In this document: in pieces, positions 1 through 11,700 of the stretch
Numbering within the stretch: position 1 is the stretch's first letter
How the letters are laid out: each line of letters starts with the position of its first letter
NCBI GenBank assembly: GCA_963920765.1
Contig: OY987242.1
Span: 38,429,264-38,493,263, forward strand
Length of the DNA stretch: 64,000 nucleotides
DNA from: Ulota crispa
Taxonomy: Eukaryota > Streptophyta > Bryopsida > Orthotrichales > Orthotrichaceae
Reading direction: 5' to 3'
Program-made: the position numbers and the translations under genes
The notes under the pieces: generated by a model
Seen by the model: the letters and a program-made list of their open reading frames with translations, nothing else
Databases searched by the model: none
What the model was told of the DNA's origin: nothing

Positions 1-192
1 TTTTAGAAGATCTCCTAAAATTGAGCTCAGCTTTTCTTTTGGGTACAGGTGTCCTCACTTGAGAGGAGGAATTTGCAAGGGAAAAAAATCTTATTGGCTC
101 AGACTAAATCTGATACCTTGGAATATGGTTTAAGGTAACTTTTTGGGTTTAAGGTGGAGTACAAAATGGTACCTCCGTTTTTCCCAAATTAA

Positions 193-840
193 CGAATATG
201 GTATTCAAGGCGGTTTTTGAGTTTCTATGAATTTTTTCTAAGTTGAACAAAAAGCCAAATTTTTGATAAATTTTATTAGTTTTTTCAAAATTGTAACTAT
301 ACAAAATCCAACTACATATGTTAGAAATCACATAGGAAAAGAAAACACAACAATATCATTTATGGATTGAAAGATTATAATGTTTGATCATTCAAGAGGG
401 TGTTAAAACTATGAAAATGACTTGAAGTTTTTCAATCCTCTTTCCACATGTCAAATAAAAAAAAGGGTCACATGAAAAATATGGAGTTAAAAGACATAAC
501 ATATATAAATCCAATCAATTTAGGGCTTTTCAAAATCTCCTCTACAATTTTTTTAAATGAATATCTAGTGTAAATTTTTCTCCAAGGTCTAGTGTATTTG
601 GGGCTCATTTCCAAGTGCTCTTGACACTAACAAGTCAAGCTTGCAATGGACAGCCTTGCACAACATCTTAAATAGAAAAATTGTGGTCTATCATTTACAA
701 AATTTATTTTTTGATACGAAAACTAGACTTTAAAAAGAATAGTTAAAAAATAAAATCTACTAAAAATAGCAACTTTATTAGGTTACATAAAAGTTCAAAG
801 TATTGTTAACACTATAATGTGGTACTTATGCATTTAGGGG
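193..840. mobile_element. TTAA-flanked non-autonomous element, copy B1
   Basis: This is a non-coding repeat closely resembling the copy at 44953-45576. The shared stretch starts at CTAAGTTGAACAAAAAGCC (about 238 here, 44998 there) and runs to the right end. The left end is decayed but still preceded by TTAA (189-192). The right end reads CATTTAGGGG followed by TTAT, one base off TTAA. The inner sequence carries the AAGATTATAATGTTT core seen in other TTAA elements. No transposase is encoded. I infer a MITE of the same group as the elements at 34253, 41768 and 62889. Confidence 0.65.
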
Positions 841-844
841 TTAT

Positions 845-3800
845 GAATTCCTTTACCAAAGAAATTGCAACTCACTTCAACTTTTTAATTTTGAAGTTTT
901 ATTATGAATCAAAAAATTCATTGTCTTTTTGTGACTTTCATGTGTGAGTTGGTCACATAGTTTAAGATTTGCAAGGATTAAACATTACTAATACATTATT
1001 AGGGATTTTAAAAGAGATTTAGGTCATGTAAGCAACAAGTTGGTTTAGATAAAGATGAGAATGAGTATTATTTGGTCATACATATATTTGTCCTTACTTC
1101 TTTAGGGCATTGCATAAAAACATTTTTTGTATAGAGTAATGCCTTTGTGGGTTCATTGTATGGTCACTATAATATGTTTTTGTTATGGAAGATTGATGTC
1201 TAGGATGCCTAGCAATAGTTTTATATGTTTGTTTTCACTTTCCCTAGCAGATTTTCAAGAGGTTCTTTTACAATAACCATTCTTCATCAACGAGCGCTCA
1301 TCATGCATGCTTATGCCATCTCAATCAAATTTTGTAAATTTTAAGTTTCAAAAATCCTGAAAATTCCATTCACACATCGGGATGAGTTTTTTCGTATATG
1401 GTAGCATATACATGTATAAAACATCAATGTGCATTTGTTTATGTTTGTTTTAGAATAAATATCAAAACGAAATGTAGAATTTTCCAAAAAAATTTCAAAT
1501 ATGCCACTATGTGCAATAATGTCACTTGCCTAAGCATTTGAATTTATTGGTGTTTCAAAAAATTAGGCAAGTTTTGGAAACCAATAGCATATGCATGCTC
1601 TGAGATAGAAAATGAATCTTCTTGAAAAATTCAACAATTTAAGGGTTACCTAGGTAAAGTTATGAAATATCCATATTTTACAACTCAAGTAATGCACATA
1701 ATTGCTTATTTGGGGAATTCTTCAACTTGTTTTGAGATTTCTTCTAATAATATGTGCAAAGTGATGTTTTTTGGGTATCCTTGTAATTAGAATCAGAGGA
1801 AATTATTATAAATATTTTTATTATAAATGTTTTTCTTATAATTTATTTATAAAAACCTTTTCATAAAATAATGAAAAATTAATGTAAAACTTCAACATAA
1901 ACATAAATTTGGTTTTTGAAAAGTAAAACTTAACAAGATTGATTGAGATTCCATTACAAGCATACAACAATGAGTGTGCACTAATTAAAGAATGCTTATT
2001 GTAAAGGGAAACGTTGGGAATTTTGTGAAAGAGAGAAAGTGAAGAAATGTATGGTTAGTGTTGAGTAGTGTTGTAGACAAGTATACTTTTATTTTTAGTC
2101 TGTTTGGTCTTCTAAGTGTAAATAGTTGTCCCTATTTTCATTAGATTAAGTCCAATTGGAAACTTTGCAAGTTAAAGGTTAAATAGCTCAATTAGATTGA
2201 AAAAGACTCACTGAAGACATTTAAAAAAGGCCAATCAAAGTAAACTCTTTTCAAGTTGAAAAACTGTTCCTTTTCAAACTTTTATAAATATAATTCCAGG
2301 TCTGATTCTTTTGTCTATCGTCCTTGGTTCAGGCTAGTTGAATATGTGCTTCATGCAATTTTTTTAAATTTCTATTAGATTCTAATACCTAAGTATATGC
2401 TTTCTGATTGTGTGACTGCAATTTGTGTGTGGTTCTATGATTCTAGGCTGCGGGTAGCAGTTGGTTTAGAGGTTCAAGAAATCAAGTGTTTGACCCATGT
2501 GTTGAAAATTCTGGACAAGTGATTTGGATTGTTAGGTGTGTTGGAAGCAATAAGTGCATTTATTGCAATGTAAATGAGTTGAGCAAATCAAGTGAAGATC
2601 CCATTTAAATATATCTGCCAAACTTAGTATTTTGCAACAAATTTGCAAGAGGGTACACTAGAATTGTTAAACTTGGGTTTGCTGATGGCAACCTCATGAA
2701 GTATGTGGTTCTATTTCTTTTGTTGTCAAGGCTTGATTGTGTTTTAAACAACAAAGATTGGAATTATTGAAGATTGAGGACCCCTCCAATTGTACATATT
2801 CAAAAAAAATCTTGTACCAGTCTAGAGCACATTGTCAAGCATTGGTTGCAACCTACAGATTTTTTCTCCCAATTTGAGTGGGAATCATAGATTTTGCAAT
2901 CAAGAAATATTGTCAACAGACATAGCAGCTTGTGATGTTGCAATAATTTTCCATGTGTACAAGGGGTGTTGTGTGTCCTTGTTGAGAACTATTGTACGAT
3001 TCTTTACCTTGTCTGCTTTTGATTATTTGTCGATTAATTCAACACATTGTGGTTGTTCATTCAATTCTTAGTAAGTTGTCTCTTGGTTGATCTTTTTGGC
3101 TCTTTTAGGAGTAAATAACAATTTGGCACAATACATAGCGCCAAACCCAATTAATCCATTTTAGAATTCCAAGATCAAGGTCAAAGAATTTGACTATAAA
3201 TACTTTAATGCGAAAAGAAGAAAAACTTGATTTCTAAGGATATGAAGAACAATGGAAGTGAACTCAACGTCATTTTAATTTCTATATGAAATTTTTCTTA
3301 AGGCAATATTAAGTGAATATTGAAGGTTATAACCGGATGAGTTGAGAGAAGTGGAGACAATTCTTATGAAAAATAACTTGTCAGTACAAACCGGATTTGT
3401 AACCCAAGTGGATACTACCAAATTGAATACAATTGTTGAGCATGTTTTAGAGCTAGATGATAGAATTTTTGGAAGTAAGTTTTGACTCAAGAAAATTAAC
3501 CGCTACTTGAAAAGGCAAATTTCACTAGAATCACCTGTTGGATTAAGGAAAAATGTAAAATTTCCCGAAGTGGAATGTGAGTCAAATCAGCCTTTGCAGG
3601 TTGCAAAAGCAAGAATTGTGTGATGAGGCAAACATTTTTTTTGGCAAATTGACTGAGTGTGTGACTATACCAAAAAGTAAAGGGACAAACAAATTGCAAA
3701 GTGCCTATGGATACAAATGAGTGAAATTTTAGTGGCAGAATAAAATATTAACCAAGTGATCAAAATATCAACCAGCAGTTTTGTAGGAAGACATTCTTCC

Positions 3801-5930
3801 AAACCACATCTTTGCATCTAGTTAAAAGGAATTTGATAGAAGTTATTGATTTGAATTAGCATGCTAATTTTATAATTAGGCTAGCTAACTAGGTTCCTAA
3901 ACAATTTGCCAAACGGTCAGAAATAAAACAAAATAAATGAAGCAAGTAACGAACTTAGAAGCAAATTTTACGTATATATGCACAATGTGTCTAGCATTTT
4001 CATTTTGTGTTAGATCATTTGCATTAACAAATTGCAATCTTACTTTGTCAAATTGCCTGAAACCAATTTCTTGCTAGGCAAAATTGTGATTGTATTCATT
4101 TGTTTGTAGCATTTGGGATAAACTTTGGGACTGTAAATAAGAGTGAATTTATTGTGTAATTGTATAAAATTGTATATCCAAATTCTAAAAGAGATCCAAT
4201 CTACAAAACAAGTAAGTTTTGTTACAAAACAATAAACTGATTAAAACCTTCTCAATCTACAAATTTTTGCATTAATGGTCCTTGGTTTTTTTTACTAAAG
4301 CATCATTCTAAACATAATTGAACAATTTTGTAAATGCAAGGGTTAGGGTATATGAAACAAAATGAGCATATTTGTAAATGGGCAAGATAGCCAAGTGTAA
4401 TAAATGTTTAAAAGGCATGTACCATGTCATAAGTAACCTACTAATGAGGTAACAATGAGCACTTTAATCTAAACTCTAACTTAAGAATCTTTTAATAGAT
4501 ATGTAACTCTCTTAAGTATCACATATGGTCCTAAGGGAAAAAAAGCTTACAATTATAACATTACATGAAAATGAATTTTGATACCTAATTATGTTTTTTT
4601 CACCAAGTTGGTTACACATATATATTCATCAACAATATTTTAACCATGAAGCACCACAACACTTTCCACCTTTAGTGGATCACCCACAAGGTTTAAATGA
4701 CTTTATGAATATTTAGCATTTTTGAGTGGATCACGACTGAAAATGGATTTAAATGGTTTTTTAGCATTTATTAGTGGAACAAATGTGGACTTCTTTTAAT
4801 TCAATCTATGTTTATCATTTGACCAATACATATACTCCCTCTAAAGAAACCCGTATTTGAGAGTTTGTGAGGACTTAAGGATTATTAACAACAAAATGTA
4901 ATTAAAGGTTGTTGGATATTAGGCTTAAACTATTCCAAATCCAATTTTAGTTTTTTCTAGAATTAAGGTTTTTTAAAAAGGAGAGGAAATTAGTACCAAA
5001 GTTTTGAAATTTCAAGTATTTTTTTATTATCACAAATAGTTAGAAAAATGATTAATATGAAGTGTGTCAATGCACTTGTAAGCAAAGAACAAGTTAACCT
5101 AATTGCCCAAGTAGTCCCATCTATCAAAAAATCAAATCTTAATGTTGATATTATTGATGATTTTAGCTTAATGATAAGGACAATTTGCAAACAAAAATCA
5201 CTAAATCAAGTTTGCATAGCTAACATTAGCCATTGATGAGCACAAAATGTTTAAAAATATCATCAAACATGCCAAGATATTTACTTTATTTTAGAAATAA
5301 GCATAGATTTTGATTTTTACAAAAATCAAGTCAATAAATAAACACAATTTTTCTTTTTTAAACCAAAAAAACATAAATCCGAGTTTCTTTCAAAAACAAG
5401 GGGAGTAATATTTTGCACAAACTTTAGTGATATCAAATTTTTAATCTTGTCTAAATCACATCATTTATAATATAATCTACCATATTAGTCATTTTGAAAG
5501 TATTAAATCTTGATCTTACTAAAATAAAATACCGAAATTCTCAAATCCACAATCTCTTGTTTAGTATATTTCAAATTTGAGTTAAAAATATCAACATCCA
5601 CAAGTGTTTAGTACGATCCAATTTATGAGGTGAAGACGAGAGTGAAGCGACTTCATAACTACTACGTACTTCCATTCTCTTGAATGCCCCACATTATTTG
5701 TAAAAACATCACTAAGGTAGGAGATCCATAAACCAACCATTTAAGCTTATCTAGCTCATCAATGATAGAAATAAATATTTGAAGGAACATGTCACTTAGT
5801 TCCTAGACTGCTAATGCAATTAGAACCAAAGCAGATTTCAAGCCTCCTTCCTTACCGCATATCATTTGTAAAATCATCATCACAACCTCATATCATATGT
5901 AGAATCATCATTGCCTCATATTATTTGTAA
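845..5930. other. AT-rich gene-free stretch
   Basis: About 5 kb with no open frame that I recognise and no convincing exon series. Short open frames here (for example around 2832-3071 and 3275-3490) have no family resemblance, no splice context and no codon signal. The sequence between 2280 and 3560 is somewhat less AT-rich and may be an old retroelement or gene remnant, but I could not identify it. Confidence 0.5.
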
Positions 5931-6045
5931 AATCATCACTAAAATAGCAGCACCCATAAGCGCCAGTGTCCTCATAACCATCACCTTTAAAATCTTGGAG
6001 AATTTGTGGAAGTGAATAGATGTAATTACAAGGATGTTCAATACC

Positions 6046-7130
6046 CTTACATAATGATACGTACATGCATACTTTGCCAATCAAAAAACTTTGCATAATC
6101 CATACTAAAATTGGGATTTTGTTGTTTTGAATCATAGGTATTGATTCTTATGCATTCCCAACCAAGCGTACCAAATTTTGATTACTAAAAACCAAAATCC
6201 CATTTTTGGTGAATTATTTTGTACAAAATTCATGGTTTTTTATGCAAATTGATTGAAGAAAATTGGTGATGAATTTTTGAGATTTGATTGCATGGATATG
6301 TAGGAACATCCATATGCACAATTTTCCTTCTAAAAAGAACCCCTTTAAGTGACAAAATTATGATCAACAAAGACTTCAATGTGGGGTGTGGCATGACCAA
6401 AATTTGTAAAGTAGTGATATTTCTATTTTTTGACTAGTTTTTGGCTAAGTAAACATATTGACATGTTCAAAGGTACAAATTGAGTCATAGTGCATGAATC
6501 AATTAACAAAAATTGATTATCATAAAGAAATATTTATTTTACAAATTTTGATCCTACCACACCCCAAATTGAAGTCTTTGTCAATCATAACTTTGTTACT
6601 TAACTCTTAAACTTCCCATGGGCATAGTAGATAAGTTGCCATATATTTGGCATTTGCTACCAGCAAGAAATTCTAACTTGGGATCTCAAATAGCTCACTA
6701 GAACTTTGTATATCTATATTCCAACTTCTTTGTTGATCTCAAATGTAGTAGAGGTGTGGATCCATTCCAAATACAAGAAAAATACCCCATATTATACTGG
6801 TCGCAAAGGGCCTTTCTAACATTTAAGGGTTAAGGGGGTTCTTTTAGAAGCAAAATTGTGCATATGGATGTTCCTACATATCCATGCAATCAAATCTCAA
6901 AAATTCATCACCAATTTTCTTCAATCAATTTGCATAAAAAACCATGAATTTTGTTCAAAATAATTCACCAACAATGGGATTTGGTTTTTAGGAATCAAAA
7001 TTTGGTACGCTTGGTTGGGATTGCGTAAGAATCAATTCCTACAATTCAAAATAACAAAATCCTAGTTTTACTATGAAATATGCAAAGTTTTTTGAATGGC
7101 AAAATAGGCATGTACGTATCATTATGTAAG
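6046..7130. repeat. Long inverted-repeat (foldback or Mutator-like) element
   Basis: Two arms of about 300 bp (roughly 6046-6355 and 6830-7130) are near-perfect reverse complements. The outer ends read CTTACATAATGATACGTAC and GTACGTATCATTATGTAAG. The long terminal arms resemble Mutator-like or foldback elements, but no clean 9-bp target duplication is visible, so the class is an inference. Its centre carries another small inverted repeat (6352-6607) and sequence matching, in reverse, 40980-41180. Confidence 0.65.
6352..6607. mobile_element. Small MITE nested in the palindrome
   Basis: Inverted repeat arms of about 55 bp lie at 6352-6410 and 6541-6607, each containing a form of ACAAAGACTTCAAT and GGGGTGTGG. 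It sits at the centre of the larger palindrome, giving three nested layers. No coding content. Confidence 0.5.
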
Positions 7131-7489
7131 AGTACTGTACACCATGTGAACATGAAACCTTAGTGTTGATATTAAGTGCAATTGCAATGGGCTCTTTAAA
7201 AATTCACAACTTATTCTCACAACATCCAAATAATACATTTAAAAGTGCAAATTCATCATTTTTCTCTTGCTAGTAGGATCCTGTCATTTTTTTCTTGCCA
7301 ATAGGATCCTATAATTTGCTAAATGTTTATCAATAATCATCATATTCAAAACCCTTAATTTGATGGTTATGGGTGCTGCTACCTTACCAAAACTACCCAT
7401 GTTCCACAAAAATTAACACTCTTCCTAGATTTGAGGACATTTATCTTATCTTTTTCCAAGTCATGTAGTAACTCAAAAATCTCAAAAAT

Positions 7490-7557
7490 GTTTAGATAAA
7501 TTAACAACTCTGTTTAGAAAAATTAACAACTCCGTTTAGATAAATTAACAACTCCCT
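7490..7557. repeat. Short tandem repeat
   Basis: Three tandem copies of a unit of about 24 bp containing AAATTAACAACTC and CGTTTAGA. No coding meaning is seen. Confidence 0.6.
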
Positions 7558-7631
7558 ACTGTTAAACATATCAAGAAAGTTTATCAAAAAAATCCCCTTA
7601 CATGTTACATATCTCTATCCAATTTATTTAG

Positions 7632-8092
7632 GGAGCGACTAGGCGGACACTCCCTAGTTGTAGCCAAACTTATTAAATTTGAGATGAAATAAAATCAAAG
7701 CTATACTTTAGCATACATTTGCATTTAAGGTAGGAGCACCCATAACCATCAATGTCCCCATAACCGTCACTTCTAAAATCTTGAAAAATCTGTGAAAGTT
7801 ATCTGTGAAAGTTAGTAGATGTAATGACAAGAATGTACAACATGTGAACATGAATTCTTAAAAGTGGTTATGGGTGCAATGGCAATTTGCTTTTTAAAAA
7901 TTCATAACTTATTCTCACAATATCCAAATAATACATTTGAAAGTGCAAACTCATTTTTTTTCTATTCTTAATACGATCTTATAATTTGCTAGTTGTTTAT
8001 TAATAGTCATCATGTTCAAAACCCTTCAAATTTAATAGAATTGGCTATGGGGGTGTCCACATAGCAACTGGGGGTATCCACCTAGTTGCTCC
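7632..8092. mobile_element. MITE with GGAGCGACTAGG ends and an AAGGTAG MITE inside
   Basis: Terminal inverted repeats of about 30 bp: left GGAGCGACTAGGCGGACAC, right (reverse complement) GGAGCAACTAGGTGGATAC. Inside, from 7727, is a copy of the AAGGTAG MITE family (AAGGTAGGAGCACCCATAAC), resembling the complete copy at 51249 and truncated on its right side. No coding content. Confidence 0.6.
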
Positions 8093-8762
8093 GTTAATTG
8101 ATTCATTATTATTTATGGCTTTTATGGCTTTTGAAAATCCATCCTTAGTTAAATAATATTTAGTTAAATGATATTGACAATTTCACATAGTTTTTCATAA
8201 GTGAGGGAGAAATCACATGAGTGCATGAGCTACTGAAACAGATGAGTTAAAAGTAGTACATGAAATAAATGCTTGTTTTCAAAAATTACAGAAGATTTGG
8301 TCCAATCAACTATGCAATTGATTTGGACAAGCAACAAAAACGACAAAGACTGCACCTGTGAAAAAGGTACTGTATAATTTTAAAAATGCGTCTATGCATG
8401 CTTCCTGTCCTTGGTTCTACTAGCTAGAGAGCATTGCATGCATGCTCAACACACGCACCAGCTGTCACCACAAAAGAATTGAAAAGAAAATAAAAGGAAA
8501 GTAGAGAAGAGAAGAAAGTTACTTGCTCCTGGCGTGTCAACTAGACTGACAGACAGTAGCCTTCAATACAAACCGCTAATGTGGGTTCAGGAGTGTTATT
8601 TCGTCTATGACAGATGAATGACCATGGATCATACAAGACGCCGACCATGATACAACACTCCAACTCCAAATCGAATTTGTCGTGACATAAAATTAAAAAA
8701 TTGGCTTAGGATAGTCTTGGGAGGGCAATTCAGTTCGAGTTTAGAGAGGAGGGAGCAGTTTC
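8093..8762. other. Intergenic DNA downstream of the DNMT3-like gene
   Basis: No gene is seen. The last few hundred bases are less AT-rich and probably hold the 3' untranslated region of the minus-strand gene that ends at 8763. No polyadenylation site was assigned. Confidence 0.4.
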
Positions 8763-11700
8763 TTATCCTGAGACCACTGTATCTGGAGACTCTTCATCAT
8801 TGGCAGCACATGCTTCATCAGGAAGAATGATCAGATCTTCATTCATGGCTTGAATAGCTTCATCTCCAGCCAATATGTTCGCTTCGGCAACATCGTCGTC
8901 AACATCATCATCGATAACGTCGTCATCGTCGTCGTCATCGTCTTCATCCGATGCTTGACCCTTCTTCCTTCTCCCTCTGTATCCTGGAGTCGTCTCCCTG
9001 TCTGCTCCCATACTTTTTCGACTCTTGACACCTGATACCTCCACCTTCAGCATATTCGCCTCGTATTTGAGGTGAAATGGCACTCGGAACTCAAACGGTT
9101 TCATGTCAGTAAACTCCAACATCGTGGGGGTTTTTCTGGCCACGTCACATTGAGATCGGCATGCCGAGGTTAGTGAACTATGCATTATCACAATGTTAAA
9201 TTTGAAAATTTAGCACTTTTTTTTAGAATGATTGTTATCACTGCTCTCCACTATGCTAAAGTAGAATAAGAGCATATTGTATCAGGCTTCAGCAGTTAAT
9301 ACAACAAGTACTATAGGTATTTGCTCCACGAGAGCAAGCTCAGGAAGGTATGTGTGAATCAGGACAATTTTGTTTCCACGAAGAGATGAATAACAGAGAC
9401 AGGATACCATACCGGAAAATCTCATGTTCTGTTGTTTTCTGCAAAAGAAAACAGCGTGCAAAAAATCCTTCCTGTCCAGGTTTGTCTGCCTCCAGTTTTT
9501 CGCAGCTAATTGTGCTCTCTTCCACGTACTGCCCACAAACGCCACATCATTTTGGTCAAAGTCTGACGACGCACTGGAACATCAGCCAAAACCATATGAA
9601 GGAAAAAACAGCCCTGAAATGAAAATCACTAGTAACGGAGCCCCGATATGATGCAAACTCCTGCAAGAGTCGCTGCAAAGTGTCTACAAGCATCGTGGTC
9701 GTAAGTTGACGATGCCAACTACAAATGGTCCACCCAAAACAGAGCAAGTACGGTACAAAAAATGCTCAAATATCCAAGGTAAGACAGTCTAGGTACATAT
9801 AATGAACTCACCACAAAATAACGACACGATGTTTCAGCATTACAGATCGCCCACACCTCGTTGTTTCCTGGGTACACAAAATAAGAGTTTTCAAACTTGA
9901 CAAAACTTGTCACCCTGTTTCAACAACCCAACTTCAGGTCAGAAACGTCAAAAAACAAGGTAAACTCAGCCATAGCATACGGTCTCCATCAACGTACGAC
10001 CTCACGTCTCCATCAACGTACGAACTCACATCTCCATCAGCGTACGAACTCAACGCACAAACTTAGGTCTCCATCACATTTCATTATGGACACTCTGTTC
10101 CCCCCAACCTTACAAATTTGTTCAGATCAGAAATAAACTGTCATTTTAAGCATAAACATACAATTTGCAAGGTACGCCTAGAATAATCACGTTAATATAG
10201 AGCAATGGAGACATTTCGTTCTATGCATCGGATCAATCTTGCAGAAAATCAAGCACATAGCTAAAGGCTGATCAAATAGGAAAAATGTGGACTCAGATTT
10301 GTGCACCTGTGGGAGAACGCAAGCCATGAGTCCTGAATGTCTGCTACCTGGCGTAGCTTCAACAAACCAACCCCTCGGCGCGGATTCCACTCATCCACTT
10401 CACCTTTAATGTAGTTAGGCGTCATTTCCAGATAGTGCCTGCAATTTGCAGATAGGTTAGAGCACTACCCTAAAATCAAATCGATCAAACAGAGAGCACA
10501 ACAGGTGGTGAAGAAAACAGGATATTCACACAAAGCTAGATTGCTAAAGAGCTCATGGCTAGCATCGTAACTCACAACATTCTTGTAGCAGACACCACAC
10601 AATTACGTTCTACTCAATAAAAGTTGCAAAAATGTCATCAACAGAGTACACAATGGCTAGACATTTGTTGGTAGTGAAAAATGTGATGGTCTATGAGCTT
10701 CAAGAAACGAAGCTAACAAAGAGGCGGTAATGAACAAGGGGTTCACATTTCAATTTTCAAAGGAAGCTTCGTAAGGTTGCGTTTATTTTTAGGTCCCGTA
10801 ATTGGAGAGAATCTGTCCCCAGTTCTCGATTTGATGACAGCATACCAATTTGGTCTCCCATTTTCATTGAACAAAGCCCATACCTGCCAATCAGCAATTA
10901 GTACCACACTATTAGGTCGGGAACGGTATCATTACTATGAGATTATCCAAAAACCAAGCATGCATGTTGCTGCGCCTCGCCAAACATGACACAGGTCATA
11001 ATAAGAGTGAAAAAGTGCATACATCACCGGGTTCCATAGCTGATAACTCCTCCTCCTTCACCGAGCCAGTAAATTTTACTGGTTTTCCTTGGGAACGAAC
11101 TGAACGTTTCAGGAAGGGACTAGTGAGGTATGCAATGACTTTCACCTGAAACCTCCACAAAGGCATTTGTCAGACATTCATAGATTTGTTCTAACGAATT
11201 TAATAAGACCGGGATTGATGAGCAAATATTTTTGAACTGAAATAACAATCCCAATGTGATGTTGCAAGCAGTTGCATGGTGACACGTTATCTGATAATTG
11301 AACGGTTTCCAAGTCTGTTAGTTAGCATATTAGTGCAGGAGGTAACCTTTGAAACCTTTTCAGCTGAAAAGATAAGAAGATGAATCATACCGAAAAGGTA
11401 TTGCCGAGTAAAGACCACCGATCAAAGTCTCTCATGCTCTCCTGGCGGATTATCGTTGTATCCCAAACTTCTGGTTCAAAAAACTCACGTGACGCCCTGC
11501 TCTTACGCAGCTCTCTTGTGGAAGACCGTTGTACAGGGCTCGGCTTAGGCACCTTCGTTTTCCTAGAAAGACAAACCCAACATTCCAAATAAGCCCAGAA
11601 TGTGAAGGCGCCGTCAGTTTCCTCCTGCCAATCCAAGACCATTCAAAACTTTGAAAGGACATTGTTAGGACCAGCAAACAAAATATAGCTAACGCAAACG

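Larger units (their letters stand above)
5941..7385. mobile_element. AAGGTAG-ended MITE split by nested insertions
   Basis: The outer ends are the termini of a MITE family also present complete at 51249-51564: left end AAATAGCAGCACCCATAAG, right end GGGTGCTGCTACCTT. The left part (about 5941-6045) and right part (about 7131-7385) both align by eye with the 51 kb copy. Everything between is a later insertion, a palindromic element at 6046-7130. No protein is encoded. Confidence 0.65.

Noticed and set aside
9897-10136. Frame encoding repeated His-Gln-Arg-Thr
   Set aside because: It is a translation of the intronic 25-bp tandem repeat.
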